Shown piece by piece: positions 16,600 through 26,026 of a DNA stretch of 64,000 nucleotides (position 1 is the stretch's first letter; every line of letters starts with the position of its first letter). The stretch is taken from the NCBI RefSeq assembly GCF_900446215.1, contig NZ_UAQZ01000001.1, forward strand, positions 1,426,001-1,490,000, in the 5' to 3' direction. Made by a program: the position numbers and the translations under genes. Under the pieces are notes generated by a model. That model was given only the letters and a program-made list of their open reading frames with translations. It had not been told where the DNA came from and did no database searches. This DNA comes from Burkholderia cenocepacia. GTDB taxonomy: Bacteria; Pseudomonadota; Gammaproteobacteria; Burkholderiales; Burkholderiaceae.

Positions 16600-17373
16600 T
16601 CAGATTTGCCGCAGGCCATCCGAATCGACGATCCGGATCTGCTTGCCCTGCGCCGCGACGAGCCCTTTGTGCTGGAACTTCGACAGCATGCGGCTGACCG
16701 TTTCGAGCTTCATCCCGAGATATTCGCCGATCTCGTCGCGCGTCATCCGCAGCACGAATTCCGCGGCCGAGTAGCCGCGCGCCTTGAAGCGGGCGGAAAG
16801 ATTCAGCAGGAACGCGGCCACGCGCTGTTCGGCGCTCATTGTGCCGAGCAGCAGCATCTGCGAAGATTCGCGCACAATCTCGCCGCTCATCATCTGATAT
16901 ACGTGATGCTGCATCGGCCGCACTTCGCGGCACATCTGTTCGAGCTGGCCGAAGGGAATGATGCAGACCGTGCTGTCTTCGAGCGCGATCGCGTCGCCGT
17001 TGTGGTGCCCGGTGTGCACGCCATCGAGCCCGAGCGACTCTCCGACGATCTGGAAGCCGGTGATCTGCTCGTCGCCGTCGCGATGCATCACGATCGTCTT
17101 GAACGAGCCGGTTCTCACCGCGTAGATGCTGTTGAACGCATCGCCCGAACGAAACAGCGTTTCGCCGCGCCGCACGTGGCGCGTCGTGCAGATCATCGCG
17201 TCGACGCGGACGAAATCGTCGGGCGAAAGATCGGGCGGCATGCAGACGGTACGCAACGCACACGTCGAACAGCGGGACGCGGCGCGCTTGGGCTGGTCCG
17301 CCGGTTCGACGGGATGCAGCGGGATGAACGGACGTAACGGCATGGTCGTCGAGACTTCGGCACTGCTCTGCAT
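16600..17373 (-). CDS. FNR-type Crp-family transcription regulator
   Basis: The 257-aa Crp/Fnr regulator has cysteines arranged as in FNR: C35-x2-C38-x5-C44 at the N-terminus plus C137 in the beta-roll, the pattern that ligates an oxygen-sensing [4Fe-4S] cluster. A cyclic-nucleotide-like domain (about 60-165) is followed by a winged helix with recognition helix LETVSRMLSKF, containing E224, S227 and R228, the E-SR residues that read TTGAT/TTGAC half-sites. It is the obvious candidate to bind the palindromes across the window. Its own leader has only a half-site (TTGATCTGCAGTAT near 17557). Confidence 0.92.
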   Translation of the reverse strand: MQSSAEVSTTMPLRPFIPLHPVEPADQPKRAASRCSTCALRTVCMPPDLSPDDFVRVDAMICTTRHVRRGETLFRSGDAFNSIYAVRTGSFKTIVMHRDGDEQITGFQIVGESLGLDGVHTGHHNGDAIALEDSTVCIIPFGQLEQMCREVRPMQHHVYQMMSGEIVRESSQMLLLGTMSAEQRVAAFLLNLSARFKARGYSAAEFVLRMTRDEIGEYLGMKLETVSRMLSKFQHKGLVAAQGKQIRIVDSDGLRQI

Positions 17374-17680
17374 GATCGGCTCCAGTTCGGGGCAGCGGCG
17401 GTTCGCCGTCGGGCGGGATCGCGCTGGCCGTTGTACCGGCGGCCTGTCTCGGCCGCCTTCGTGTCGGGATTGCCTTGCGGACGCGCCAGGAGACCGTCAG
17501 GCCGGTCTCGGCGATGACGCTGCCGGTGCGCCGGGAGGCACGCTGAATTGTTTTTCTTGATCTGCAGTATGGATGTTGCGCGCCGTCAGGAAAATCAGCC
17601 GGAATTGAAGTTGTGGTAGGTGAGAGGGAAGGCTTGTAGGAGGTTTCCTACACTGGTGCGGCGTCTTGTCGCGACCGCCG
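17374..17680. other. Intergenic region between fnr-like and narL-like genes
   Basis: 307 bp with no coding frame. It holds a T-rich patch (ttgtttttcttgatctgcag, 17549-17568) with a single TTGAT half-site, but no full palindrome. It must contain the fnr-like promoter. Confidence 0.4.
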
Positions 17681-18328
17681 TCAGAGCTCGTCTGGGTCCT
17701 CGAACAGCTTGTGACGCATCGCGTAGCGCACGAGGGCCGTGTCGTTCGGCATCTGCATCTTTTCGAGGATGCGCGTCTTGTACGTGCTGACGGTCTTGAC
17801 GCTGACGCACAGCGCCTGCGCGATTTCGGAAATCGACTCGCCGGTGGTTACGCGCCGGAACACATCGAACTCGCGGTCGGACAGGCGCTGGTGCGGCAAG
17901 AGATCGGTCGGTTCGTTCAGGCTCTGCGCGAATTGCTCGGCCATGGTCAGGCTCACGTAGACGCCGCCGGCCGCGATCTTAGTCAACGCGGCGACCAGTT
18001 CGGCGCTGGCGCTTTCCTTGGTCATGTAGCCTGAGGCTCCCGCGCGGAACGCGCGCACCGCGTATTGCTGCTCGGCGTGCATCGTTAGCACAAGGATATG
18101 CAATCCCGGTTTCTCGTCCTTGATCTGCTTGATGAGTTCGACGCCGTTGCGGCCGGGCATCGACAGGTCGAGCACGAGCACGTTAGCGTCCGTGTCGCGC
18201 ATGAGCGCAATCGTCGAAGCACTGTCCTGCGCTTCGCCGACGACGTCGAAACCGCTCGCGTTCTGGAGGATGTGCCGCAGACCGTCCCTCACAAGCGCGT
18301 GGTCGTCGGCGATGAGTACCCTGATCAT
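17681..18328 (-). CDS. NarL/FixJ-type response regulator
   Basis: The 215-aa regulator has a receiver domain with acidic pocket DD (8-9), phospho-acceptor D54 (VLVLDLSMPG) and a C-terminal LuxR-type HTH (LSDREFDVFRRV through SVKTVSTYKTRI, about 148-205). The start ATG at 18328 overlaps the kinase stop (ATGA), so the two form a coupled two-component system. NarL-type regulators commonly control respiration or stress genes; the target here is unknown. Confidence 0.92.
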   Translation of the reverse strand: MIRVLIADDHALVRDGLRHILQNASGFDVVGEAQDSASTIALMRDTDANVLVLDLSMPGRNGVELIKQIKDEKPGLHILVLTMHAEQQYAVRAFRAGASGYMTKESASAELVAALTKIAAGGVYVSLTMAEQFAQSLNEPTDLLPHQRLSDREFDVFRRVTTGESISEIAQALCVSVKTVSTYKTRILEKMQMPNDTALVRYAMRHKLFEDPDEL

Positions 18329-20322
18329 GACAGCACGTCTCCTTGCTGGATGGCGTGAAGCGGCAGCGCCACGGTGATCGTGAATCCCGAGCCCGGCCGG
18401 TTGTCGATCGTCACCGTGCCGTCGAGCATGTGCGCGCGCTCGCGGATGCCGATCAGCCCGAACGACGGGCGATCCTGACTGTCGCGGGGGTGTTTCGGCG
18501 CGCCGTGGCCGTTGTCCGCGACGCGCAGCATGCAATAGCCGTCTGCCGTTTTCAAGGTCAGCGTCACATTCGTCGCATCCGAATGTCGCGCGACGTTGGT
18601 CAGCGCCTCCTGTACGATGCGGAACAACGCGGTCGCGCCGGCGCCGGTAAACTTGGTGTCGACCGGCCCGATGTCACGGTCGACCGTGATCCGGTAGCGG
18701 CGCGTGAAATCGTTTGCAAGCCACTCGATCGCCGGGATGAGACCCAGGTCGTCGAGCATCACCGGCCGCAGATCGGCCGCGATGCGTCGCACCGACGCAA
18801 CGGTCGAATCGATCAGGCGATGCATGGCACCCAACTGCTCGCGCACGCCGGTGTGGGGCGCGACGACGCCCGCAAGTCCCAGTTCGACGGCGGACAGGTC
18901 CATCTTAAGCGCCGTGAGTTGCTGGCCGAGGTCGTCGTGCAATTCGCGCGCAATCCGTGTTTTTTCTTCCTCGCGCACGTTCTGCAGGTTGGCGGACAGG
19001 TCGCGCAACTCCTCGCGCGACTGCTTGAGGGCGTTTTCCGCTCGCACCCGCTCGGTGACGTCGCGCAGCATCACCGTGTACAGCTTGCCGGCGCCGTCGC
19101 GAATCTGCGAGATCGACGCCTCGATCGGAAACTCGGTGCCGTCACCGCGCAAGCCGAACAGCACGCGTTGTCGCCCCATCTGGCGCTCAGACACACCGGT
19201 CACGCCGAATTGCTCGACGTGCCGCGCATGCGCGGCACGAAAGCGTTCGGGGATGAAGCGGGACAGCGGCGCGCCGACCGCCTCCATCGCGGAAACGCCG
19301 AACACGTGTTCGGCGGCAGGGTTGAAGATCACGATCGTCTGGTTCTCGTCGACCGTGACGATAGCCTCCATCGACGACCGGATGATGCCCATCATCCGGG
19401 CCTCCGTCGGTTGACTGTTGCCGGCGGTCTCGGCGACACGTGTGCGTTGCGAGAGGATCTGCCGCACGAGCGCGGCCAACGTTAGCGAGAGCACGGTGCC
19501 GGTCAGCAGCACGGCCATTGCGGTGCGGGCCGTGTCGGCGGACGCCGCGCGATAGTGCAGCGACAGCGGCGTGCCACCGAACACGAGCGAATCAGTTCGC
19601 TCGAGCGCTTTGCGGGAATCGGTGGCATCGTCGCCGCTGAAACCGGCGGTGTAGACCGGCGCCGCTGGGGTGTCGGCGACGATTTCCAGATGCAGTCGAT
19701 CGAGCAGGGACGGATCGACCAGACGGTCTGGATTCAGTGCGGCATAAACGTATCCGGTCGCCGTCGCGTGCCGCGCCTCGAACGATGTGCCGTCTTCCGC
19801 TTTTGCACCAATCGGCAGATACAACGTTAGTTCCGTCCGGGCGAACGCCGTATCGATACTGTCCTGTATCGCGTTCGCGGCCAAAGCGACCTTGCCGGTT
19901 TCTGCCGCCCGCTGCAGCGCCTGTCGCGTTGCCTGATTGTCCTCGGCGGCGCTCGGCTCGATTCTTCCGAGACTGCGGACCGGCGATTGCAACGCGTCCA
20001 GATCGAGACTGGCGAGATAGCGGAGCCATGCGGCGCCGGATGGCTCCGCCGACAGTGCCGATGCAAACGCGCGGGTGCCGCGCAATATAACTGCGGCGTC
20101 GAGGAGGCTGCGCCGCAGGCCGGCCGTCGCGCGGGTGGCGGCTTGCTCGAATCTCACCTGGGTAGCGTGCCGGACATTGTTCTCCAGTACCCGGGATGCC
20201 GCAAATGTTGCCGTCAGGCCGAGCGCCAGCGTCAGCAGCGCGGCCAGCCCGGCATATCGGGCGGGCGGCCGGATGCGGCGCGGAGCCGGTCCGGTCCGGA
20301 AGGGGGGCGCATTCACTGTCAT
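18325..20322 (-). CDS. CHASE- and PAS-domain sensor histidine kinase
   Basis: The 665-aa membrane kinase has a first transmembrane helix (about 22-42), a periplasmic CHASE-type domain (about 65-255), a second helix (266-286), a PAS domain (about 310-425), a HisKA_3 dimerisation segment with RELHDDLGQQL (phospho-accepting H462) and a C-terminal HATPase_c (NGHGAP, FGLIGIRERA). It probably senses an extracytoplasmic ligand through CHASE and passes phosphate to the overlapping NarL-type regulator. The PAS has no obvious haem ligand set that I can identify. Confidence 0.9.
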   Translation of the reverse strand: MTVNAPPFRTGPAPRRIRPPARYAGLAALLTLALGLTATFAASRVLENNVRHATQVRFEQAATRATAGLRRSLLDAAVILRGTRAFASALSAEPSGAAWLRYLASLDLDALQSPVRSLGRIEPSAAEDNQATRQALQRAAETGKVALAANAIQDSIDTAFARTELTLYLPIGAKAEDGTSFEARHATATGYVYAALNPDRLVDPSLLDRLHLEIVADTPAAPVYTAGFSGDDATDSRKALERTDSLVFGGTPLSLHYRAASADTARTAMAVLLTGTVLSLTLAALVRQILSQRTRVAETAGNSQPTEARMMGIIRSSMEAIVTVDENQTIVIFNPAAEHVFGVSAMEAVGAPLSRFIPERFRAAHARHVEQFGVTGVSERQMGRQRVLFGLRGDGTEFPIEASISQIRDGAGKLYTVMLRDVTERVRAENALKQSREELRDLSANLQNVREEEKTRIARELHDDLGQQLTALKMDLSAVELGLAGVVAPHTGVREQLGAMHRLIDSTVASVRRIAADLRPVMLDDLGLIPAIEWLANDFTRRYRITVDRDIGPVDTKFTGAGATALFRIVQEALTNVARHSDATNVTLTLKTADGYCMLRVADNGHGAPKHPRDSQDRPSFGLIGIRERAHMLDGTVTIDNRPGSGFTITVALPLHAIQQGDVLS

Positions 20323-20488
20323 GGCCGTTCATCCTGACGGATTTCGTCGACGGCCGGCTGGCGGCGGGCCGGACGCGGGACACGAAAAGCGGCGGGGCGG
20401 GCTGGAATTGCGATATCGCCCTGAATTGTGCGCGTTTTACCGAGGTTCGCCAATCGGGACTGATGCGTACGGACGTCGCCGCGCGCAC

Positions 20489-20502
20489 TTGACCCGCGTC
20501 AA
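20489..20502 (+). promoter_or_regulatory. FNR-type box upstream of usp
   Basis: TTGACCCGCGTCAA, perfect, 71 bp before the Usp start at 20574; also 166 bp ahead of the divergent kinase. Confidence 0.75.
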
Positions 20503-20573
20503 CGGAAAGGCGTGCGAAGGGATCAGACTGGTTTCACGAACCGATCGAACCGGGACGACAGGAGGCACGCGCC

Positions 20574-21044
20574 ATGTATCGAAGAATCTTTACTGCACTC
20601 GACGGCAGCCGCAGCGCGCGGCTTGCGCTCGACGAGGCGATTTCGCTCGCCCGCGATTCGGGCAGTCTGGTCATCGCCACGTGCGTGGTATCGGACGCGC
20701 CGCGGTTGGCGGACGTCGACGGCGGCTATATCGATCAGCGCGATCCGGCCGGACTGGACGCGGACAAGGCCGCGATCGCGGTCTCCGACGCGGAAACGGC
20801 GTTTCAGCTGTCCGGCGTACGCGGTATCGCGCAAACGATCGACGCATGCGGACAGGATGTCTCGGACGTGCTGGCGCGCGCCGCCGCCGAATGCGACGCG
20901 GACCTCATCGTGATGGGCACGCATGGTCGCCGCGGCGTGCGCCGTGCGTTGCTCGGTAGCGTCGCCGAATCGCTGGTGCGCGTCGCGGACCGGCCGGTGC
21001 TGGTCGTACGGGAGGGGCCGGGCGCTTGCGCCGGAATGCTGTGA
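20574..21044 (+). CDS. Universal stress protein (UspA family)
   Basis: This 156-aa single Usp domain has an intact ATP-binding motif GTHGRRG (115-121) with GS at 128-129. It is close in length and motif to the Usp at 7263. A terminator follows 38 bp after the stop. Confidence 0.9.
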   Translation: MYRRIFTALDGSRSARLALDEAISLARDSGSLVIATCVVSDAPRLADVDGGYIDQRDPAGLDADKAAIAVSDAETAFQLSGVRGIAQTIDACGQDVSDVLARAAAECDADLIVMGTHGRRGVRRALLGSVAESLVRVADRPVLVVREGPGACAGML

Positions 21045-21081
21045 CGACTGCGATCGCAGTGACGGTGGCCGTTACCGGAGG

Positions 21082-21109
21082 CGGGCAGCCGCACGCGGCT
21101 GCCCGTTTT
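21082..21109. terminator. Rho-independent terminator between convergent usp genes
   Basis: cgggcagccg (21082-21091) pairs perfectly with cggctgcccg (21096-21105) around a 4-nt loop, followed by TTTT. It stands between the convergent Usp genes ending at 21044 and 21117 and serves the plus-strand gene; the hairpin could also act on the other strand. Confidence 0.8.
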
Positions 21110-21116
21110 CACGCGT

Positions 21117-21950
21117 TCAGTGAGACAGCAGGACCGGCACCGTCATCGTCTCGAGGATCGTGCGGGTCGCGCCGCCGAGCACGCGTTCGTGCATGCGGGC
21201 ATGACTGTACAAGCCCATCACCAGCAGATCCGCATGCAGGTCGGTTACGCGGTTCAGCAGCGTCGCCCCCACGCCGACCGACCGCGTGCGCGGCGTGGTT
21301 GAGAACGACGCGCGAATGCCGTGCCGTTCGAGATACGCGGCGACATCGACGCCCGGCGGTGTCTTGTCCGGATCAGGATGCCCGCGTGAGACTGTCTCGA
21401 CGTTGACGAAGCGCGCGCGGGCGAGCAGCGGCAGCGCATCGGCCATCACGCGCGCGGCCTCGCGTCCGCCGTCCCAGCCGATCAGCACGTTCTCGCCGAT
21501 CGTTCGCACGTCGCCCGCATAGGGCACGACGATAGCCGGGCGTCCGCCGCCCATCACGACGTCCTCGACGAAATGGCGCGCCACGTAGGTCGTGCGGTCG
21601 TCGGGATCCTCCTGGCCGAGCACCAGCAGGTCGGCGTGGCGCGCATGCAGGATCGCGGCCTCGGTCGCATTGCCGGTCGGCGCCTGCCATTCGACGCTGC
21701 GTCCGGCACGCTCGGCGGCCGTCAGGAACCGTTCTTCGGCTTCCTTGCGGCGCTGGTCGCACAGGCGTTCGTAGACGGCCAGCTTCAGCGGTTCGTCGGG
21801 CCGCCGCAGCGGCTCGAAGAGATCCTGGCACACGACGTAGAGTCCGACCAGATGGGCATTCCAGCGTCCCGCGAGTTCGAGTGCGAGGTCGACGCGTGTG
21901 GCGCAGCGCGCGCTGTCGTCGAGATGGACGAGCAGGGTCTTGTAGCTCAT
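21117..21950 (-). CDS. Tandem universal stress protein
   Basis: The 277-aa protein holds two Usp domains. The first (MSYKTLLVHLDDSARCATRV) has a degenerate nucleotide motif (VLGQEDPDDRTTY). The second ends in VMGLYSHARMHERVLGGATRT, a variant of the G-x-H-x-R...GG-TR motif seen in tandem Usps. Its start overlaps the stop of the upstream Usp gene (ATGA at 21947-21950), so the two are translated together. It resembles the tandem Usp at 23728 in length and organisation. Confidence 0.9.
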   Translation of the reverse strand: MSYKTLLVHLDDSARCATRVDLALELAGRWNAHLVGLYVVCQDLFEPLRRPDEPLKLAVYERLCDQRRKEAEERFLTAAERAGRSVEWQAPTGNATEAAILHARHADLLVLGQEDPDDRTTYVARHFVEDVVMGGGRPAIVVPYAGDVRTIGENVLIGWDGGREAARVMADALPLLARARFVNVETVSRGHPDPDKTPPGVDVAAYLERHGIRASFSTTPRTRSVGVGATLLNRVTDLHADLLVMGLYSHARMHERVLGGATRTILETMTVPVLLSH

Positions 21951-22450
21951 GACGGTTCCTTTTCGGTGGATGCAGCCGTGGCCTCGGCGGACGCTTTCGC
22001 TGCGGCGCTGGCCGGAATCATCAAGACCGGGCACCTGGCTTGGCGCAGCACGCGTTCGGCCACGCTGCCGAGGAACAGGCGCGGAAAGCCGCGCCGGCCA
22101 TGCGTGCCCATCACGATCAGATCGGCGTCGATCTCGCCCGCGAGACCGACGATCCGGTGCGGGATATCCTCGCCTGCCGGCGCGACGTTGGAAATCCGCG
22201 GCGCACCGACCACATCACGCGCTTTCATGCGTCGCGCTGCGTCCTCGGTCACGCGTAATCCTTCTTCACGGAACGAATCGACCAGGATCGACGGGTCGTA
22301 TCCGTACATGTCGTAGGCCGGCACCAGAAAATCGACGACGTAGACGGGTGTCAGCCGCGCACCCGTTTCCGCCGCGAGATCCAGCGCGGCGTCGAGTGCG
22401 CGGGACGACGTGTCGCTGCCGTCGAGCGCAACCAGAATGTTCGAGTACAT
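21947..22450 (-). CDS. Universal stress protein (UspA family)
   Basis: The 167-aa single-domain Usp starts MYSNILVALDGSDTSSRALD and has a complete GTHGRRG...GSVAERVL ATP motif. It is the first gene of a two-gene usp operon with the tandem Usp, led by an FNR-like box 59 bp upstream. Confidence 0.9.
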   Translation of the reverse strand: MYSNILVALDGSDTSSRALDAALDLAAETGARLTPVYVVDFLVPAYDMYGYDPSILVDSFREEGLRVTEDAARRMKARDVVGAPRISNVAPAGEDIPHRIVGLAGEIDADLIVMGTHGRRGFPRLFLGSVAERVLRQARCPVLMIPASAAAKASAEATAASTEKEPS

Positions 22451-22509
22451 GGCATGTCCCTTGAACGGATGTGGATGAACACATCATCGGCGCGTGTGCG
22501 CCGACGGCG

Positions 22510-22523
22510 CTGATCTGGATCAA
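22510..22523 (-). promoter_or_regulatory. FNR-type box (one mismatch) upstream of usp pair
   Basis: CTGATCTGGATCAA, first base deviates. It is 59 bp before the Usp start at 22450 and overlaps the last codons of ackA. Confidence 0.6.
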
Positions 22524-23719
22524 GCGTCCCGGTTGCCGCGCAGCACGCGCACCGCGGCGCGCGCCGCGATCCATGCTTCGTTGGTGGGCTCGACGACCAC
22601 CGTGACCGCGCTCGACGCGGACGACACGACGTGTGCATTGTCCACATTCGCGCGCGTGTCGAGCTCGATGCCGAGCCAGCCGAGCGATGCGCAGATCCGC
22701 TCGCGCAACGGCGCCGAGTGCTCGCCGATGCCGGCCGTGAAGACGAGCATGTCGAGGCCGCCGAGCAGGGCGGTGAGCGCGCCGGTCTCGCGCACGATGC
22801 GGTGGACGTACAGCGCCAGCGCATCCCGCGCGAGCGGGTCGCCGGCCGCCTCGCACTCGAGCAGCACACGCGGGTCGCCTGACGCGCCCGACACCCCCTT
22901 GAGTCCCGACTCGTGATAGAACAGGTGCCCCAGCGCGTCACCCGACAGGTTGTCGGCCTCGAGCAGGTGCAGCACGACGCCGGGGTCGAGCGTCCCGCAG
23001 CGGGTGCTCATCATCAGCCCGTCGAGCGCGGAGAAGCCCATCGTCGTCGCAACGCTACGGCACTCGCGTAGCGCGCACAGGCTCGCCCCGCTGCCGAGAT
23101 GGGCGGCGATCACGCGACCATGCGCGCGGGCGCCGAACGAATCGTCGAGTGCGACGGAAAGATATTCGTACGACAGGCCATGGAATCCGTAGCGACGCAC
23201 GCCTCGGTCGAACCATGCGTGCGGCAACGGCAGCAATTGTTCGGTACGCGGCAGCGTGCGATGAAACGCGGTATCGAACACGGCGATCTGCGGCACGTCG
23301 GGAAACGCGTTGCGCAGCGCGTCGATCGCATCGAGACTGTGCGGCTGGTGCAACGGCGCGAGGGGTGTCAGCGTGCGTAGTTCATCCAGCACGTCGCCGT
23401 CGACGATCACCGGCTCGGTATACCGCGCGCCGCCGTGCACGACGCGATGCGCGATCGCGCCCAGCGTGATGTGCGGCAACCGTACCCGGATCCACATCGC
23501 GATCTGCGCGAGCACGGCGCGGTAGGGATCGCCGGCGCCGAGCGGCAGCGAACCGTCCGGATCGGCGTCGAAGCGGATCGAGACGCCGTTGCCGGCGGCG
23601 ACCGCCTCGCCGTCGTGCAGCGGCCGCTGCACGGGGTCGCCGTGCGGCGGGTACGCGAAGATCGAGAACTTCACGCTCGACGAACCGGCGTTGACGACGA
23701 GCAGCGCAAGCGTACGCAT
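22520..23719 (-). CDS. ackA: Acetate kinase
   Basis: The 399-aa protein shows the acetate/propionate kinase signatures: VVNAGSSSVKFS (residues 8-19), AHRVVHGG, FDTAFHRTLP and HLGSGASLCALRECRS with MSTRCGTLDPG. It converts acetyl phosphate and ADP to acetate and ATP. Together with the phosphotransacetylase at 27840 it completes an acetate-forming, substrate-level ATP route suitable for oxygen-limited survival. It sits 8 bp after the tandem Usp gene on the same strand, so it is probably expressed from the same promoter. Confidence 0.95.
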   Translation of the reverse strand: MRTLALLVVNAGSSSVKFSIFAYPPHGDPVQRPLHDGEAVAAGNGVSIRFDADPDGSLPLGAGDPYRAVLAQIAMWIRVRLPHITLGAIAHRVVHGGARYTEPVIVDGDVLDELRTLTPLAPLHQPHSLDAIDALRNAFPDVPQIAVFDTAFHRTLPRTEQLLPLPHAWFDRGVRRYGFHGLSYEYLSVALDDSFGARAHGRVIAAHLGSGASLCALRECRSVATTMGFSALDGLMMSTRCGTLDPGVVLHLLEADNLSGDALGHLFYHESGLKGVSGASGDPRVLLECEAAGDPLARDALALYVHRIVRETGALTALLGGLDMLVFTAGIGEHSAPLRERICASLGWLGIELDTRANVDNAHVVSSASSAVTVVVEPTNEAWIAARAAVRVLRGNRDA

Positions 23720-23727
23720 CGGCCTGC

Positions 23728-24567
23728 TCAGTGCGACATCAGTACCGGCAGCGTCATCGACGCCAGCACCGTGCGCGTGGCGCCGCCGATCATCAGCTCG
23801 CGCCAGCGCGGATGGCCGTAGGCGCCCATCACGAGCAGGTCGGAACCCGTCTCATAAGCGCGCGACAGGAGCGTGTCGCCGACCGACGCGCCGCTGCCGG
23901 TCGCGATGTCGAGCACGTTCACGTCGCGCGCGTGGCGCGCCAGCATCAGCGCGGCATCGGCGGCCGGAATCCGAGTGGTCGCGGATTCCGAATCGCCGTC
24001 GACCACGGCAACGACTGTCGTACGCTTCGCATGCTCGAGGAACGGAAGTGCATCGTGCGCGGCGCGGGCGGCTTCGCGGCTGCCGTCCCACGCGACGAAC
24101 ACCCGTTCGCCGACCGACGGGAATTCTCCGGTGTACGGCCAGAACAGCACCGGGCGGCCGGCGGACAACACGAGGTTCTCTGGAAACTGATCGTCGATAT
24201 AGGTTTCGGGGTCGTTCGGGTCGCTTTGGCCCGCAATCACCAGATCGGCGAGACGCGCGGCGCGCGGCACGGCCACATTCGCGCGCTCGTCGGCGCGAAC
24301 CCAGGTTGCGGGCACTTTCGCACGGGCAGTCTCCGCATGAAACAGGCGCTCCAGCGCAGCCATCCGTTCGTCGCGCTGTTCGCGGTGCGCGCGGAAATAG
24401 TCGGCGGAACCGGCCATCACGTAGAACGAATGCGGCTCGGGTGTGTAGACCGCGAACAGCCCCGTGAGATGTGCACCGAAGCGCCGGGCGAGACGCAACG
24501 CGAATTCGAGGCGCGAATGCGCACGAGCGCTCGTATCAAGGTGCACGACCATGCTCTTGTAGCTCAT
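23728..24567 (-). CDS. Tandem universal stress protein
   Basis: The 279-aa protein has two Usp domains; the N-terminal one (MSYKSMVVHLDTSARAHSRL) lacks the standard ATP motif, the C-terminal one ends in VMGAYGHPRWRELMIGGATRTVL. I start it at the ATG at 24567, as in its relative at 21117; the open frame extends to 24630 but without family similarity. It leads the minus-strand transcript with ackA and is 67 bp from the FNR-type box. Confidence 0.9.
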   Translation of the reverse strand: MSYKSMVVHLDTSARAHSRLEFALRLARRFGAHLTGLFAVYTPEPHSFYVMAGSADYFRAHREQRDERMAALERLFHAETARAKVPATWVRADERANVAVPRAARLADLVIAGQSDPNDPETYIDDQFPENLVLSAGRPVLFWPYTGEFPSVGERVFVAWDGSREAARAAHDALPFLEHAKRTTVVAVVDGDSESATTRIPAADAALMLARHARDVNVLDIATGSGASVGDTLLSRAYETGSDLLVMGAYGHPRWRELMIGGATRTVLASMTLPVLMSH

Positions 24568-24634
24568 CGGAATCGCTCCATCGACGGGTGATCCGCCAGT
24601 GCAATCCAGTCTACGAAGCAGGGTTTCCACGCAC

Positions 24635-24648
24635 TTGACTCAGATCAA
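24635..24648. promoter_or_regulatory. FNR-type box between usp-ackA and PHB operon
   Basis: TTGACTCAGATCAA, perfect. It is 67 bp from the Usp start (minus) and 108 bp from the phasin-like start (plus), so one site may drive both energy operons. Confidence 0.75.
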
Positions 24649-24756
24649 CGGCAGCGATGCGCGATACCCGCACAGTGAAACGGTCGCGACGCCCAGGCCG
24701 GACAGAAGGGACGAGGCGGATGCCAATCCATTGACCCGATCGAAAGGGGAAAGCCG

Positions 24757-25290
24757 ATGAGTACCGATGCATTGACGATACCGAATGACGTTTGCCGCGC
24801 GGGCTGCGATCTCGCATTGCGCATGGTTGCGCAGAACCGCGACTGGCAACACGAGTGGCATGCGCTGGCGGGCCGGCGCATCGAGCGGGATCGCATCGCG
24901 GTGCGTCGCCTGCAGCAAGCGCTGGCGGAAACAAGGGAGTGGACGGCTTTCGCCGAGGCCAGCCGGCAGGTAATGACCGACTACACGGTCGCGAGCGTCG
25001 CGATCTGGCAGGACGCCACCGAACTGTGCATGCGTGCGCAATTCGAGAGCGCCGGGGCGTGGCGTACCTGGTTGCGCGAATACGGCGCAGGCGCGCTGTC
25101 GCGTTATCAGACCGACTGGCTGCCCGACCTCGGGCGACTGGCGGTGGTCAACGAAGCCAGCATGCCGTGGGCCGACTGGATGGCGGCCTTGGAGCGCGGG
25201 ATCGAGGACGTGGCCGGCGCGAAGAACGGGGTCGCCGCCGGTCGACTGAACGGTATCGCTGGCGCGCGGGAGAGCGATCATGTGCGCTGA
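24757..25290 (+). CDS. Phasin-like PHB granule-associated protein
   Basis: The 177-aa, mostly helical, Trp-rich protein has weak phasin character (VMTDYTVASVAIWQDATELCMRAQFE) and no catalytic motif. Its place as first gene of a phaB-phaC operon, overlapping phaB by 11 bp, suggests it coats polyhydroxybutyrate granules or modulates the synthase. The assignment rests mainly on context. A GAAAGGGGAAAG stretch upstream provides a ribosome site. Confidence 0.6.
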   Translation: MSTDALTIPNDVCRAGCDLALRMVAQNRDWQHEWHALAGRRIERDRIAVRRLQQALAETREWTAFAEASRQVMTDYTVASVAIWQDATELCMRAQFESAGAWRTWLREYGAGALSRYQTDWLPDLGRLAVVNEASMPWADWMAALERGIEDVAGAKNGVAAGRLNGIAGARESDHVR

Positions 25291-26026
25291 CCGTGTCGCG
25301 TTTGTCACCGGCGGAATGGGCGGACTGGGCGCCTCGATCGGCCGTCGTCTACACGATGCCGGCATGACGGTGGCGGTGTCGCACAGGGAGCGCAACGACC
25401 ATGTGGCGACGTGGCTCACGAAAGAACGGGAGGCGGGCCGGGCGTTCCATGCGTTCGAGGTCGACGTGGCCGACTACGATTCGTGCCAGCATTGCGCGGC
25501 GCGAGTGCTGGCCGAATTTGGGCGCGTCGACGTGCTCGTCAACAACGCCGGAATTACGCACGACGCCACCTTCGTGAAGATGACCAAGAGCATGTGGGAT
25601 GCGGTGTTGCGCACCAATCTCGACGGCATATTCAACATGACGAAGCCGTTCGTGCCGGGCATGATCGAAGGCGGTTTCGGGCGGATCGTGAACATCGGCT
25701 CCGTGAACGGTTCGCGCGGCGCCTACGGGCAGACCAACTACGCGGCCGCGAAGGCTGGCATCCACGGCTTCACGAAGGCGCTGGCGCTCGAGCTCGCGCG
25801 CCACGGCGTGACAGTCAACACGGTTGCGCCCGGCTACCTGGCGACCGCGATGCTCGAGACGGTGCCTAAGGAGGTGCTCGACACGAAGATCCTCCCGCAG
25901 ATTCCGGTCGGCCGCCTGGGCAATCCGGACGAAATCGCCGCGCTCGTCGCGTTTCTGTGTTCCGATGCGGCGTCGTTCGCGACGGGAGCGGAATTCGACG
26001 TCAACGGCGGGATGCACATGAAATGA
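25280..26026 (+). CDS. phaB: Acetoacetyl-CoA reductase
   Basis: The 248-aa short-chain dehydrogenase has the cofactor motif TGGMGGLG (10-17), NNAG (88-91) and catalytic S141, Y154 and K158. The overall sequence (NNAGITHDATFVKMT, VNIGSVNG) is typical of PhaB, which reduces acetoacetyl-CoA to (R)-3-hydroxybutyryl-CoA with NADPH. Its product feeds PhaC, whose start overlaps its stop (ATGA). No thiolase (phaA) is in the window, so acetoacetyl-CoA must come from elsewhere. Confidence 0.93.
   Translation: MCADRVAFVTGGMGGLGASIGRRLHDAGMTVAVSHRERNDHVATWLTKEREAGRAFHAFEVDVADYDSCQHCAARVLAEFGRVDVLVNNAGITHDATFVKMTKSMWDAVLRTNLDGIFNMTKPFVPGMIEGGFGRIVNIGSVNGSRGAYGQTNYAAAKAGIHGFTKALALELARHGVTVNTVAPGYLATAMLETVPKEVLDTKILPQIPVGRLGNPDEIAALVAFLCSDAASFATGAEFDVNGGMHMK

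Noticed and set aside
17557..17570. TTGATCTGCAGTAT near the fnr-like gene
   Set aside because: Only the left half-site matches; not counted as a box.
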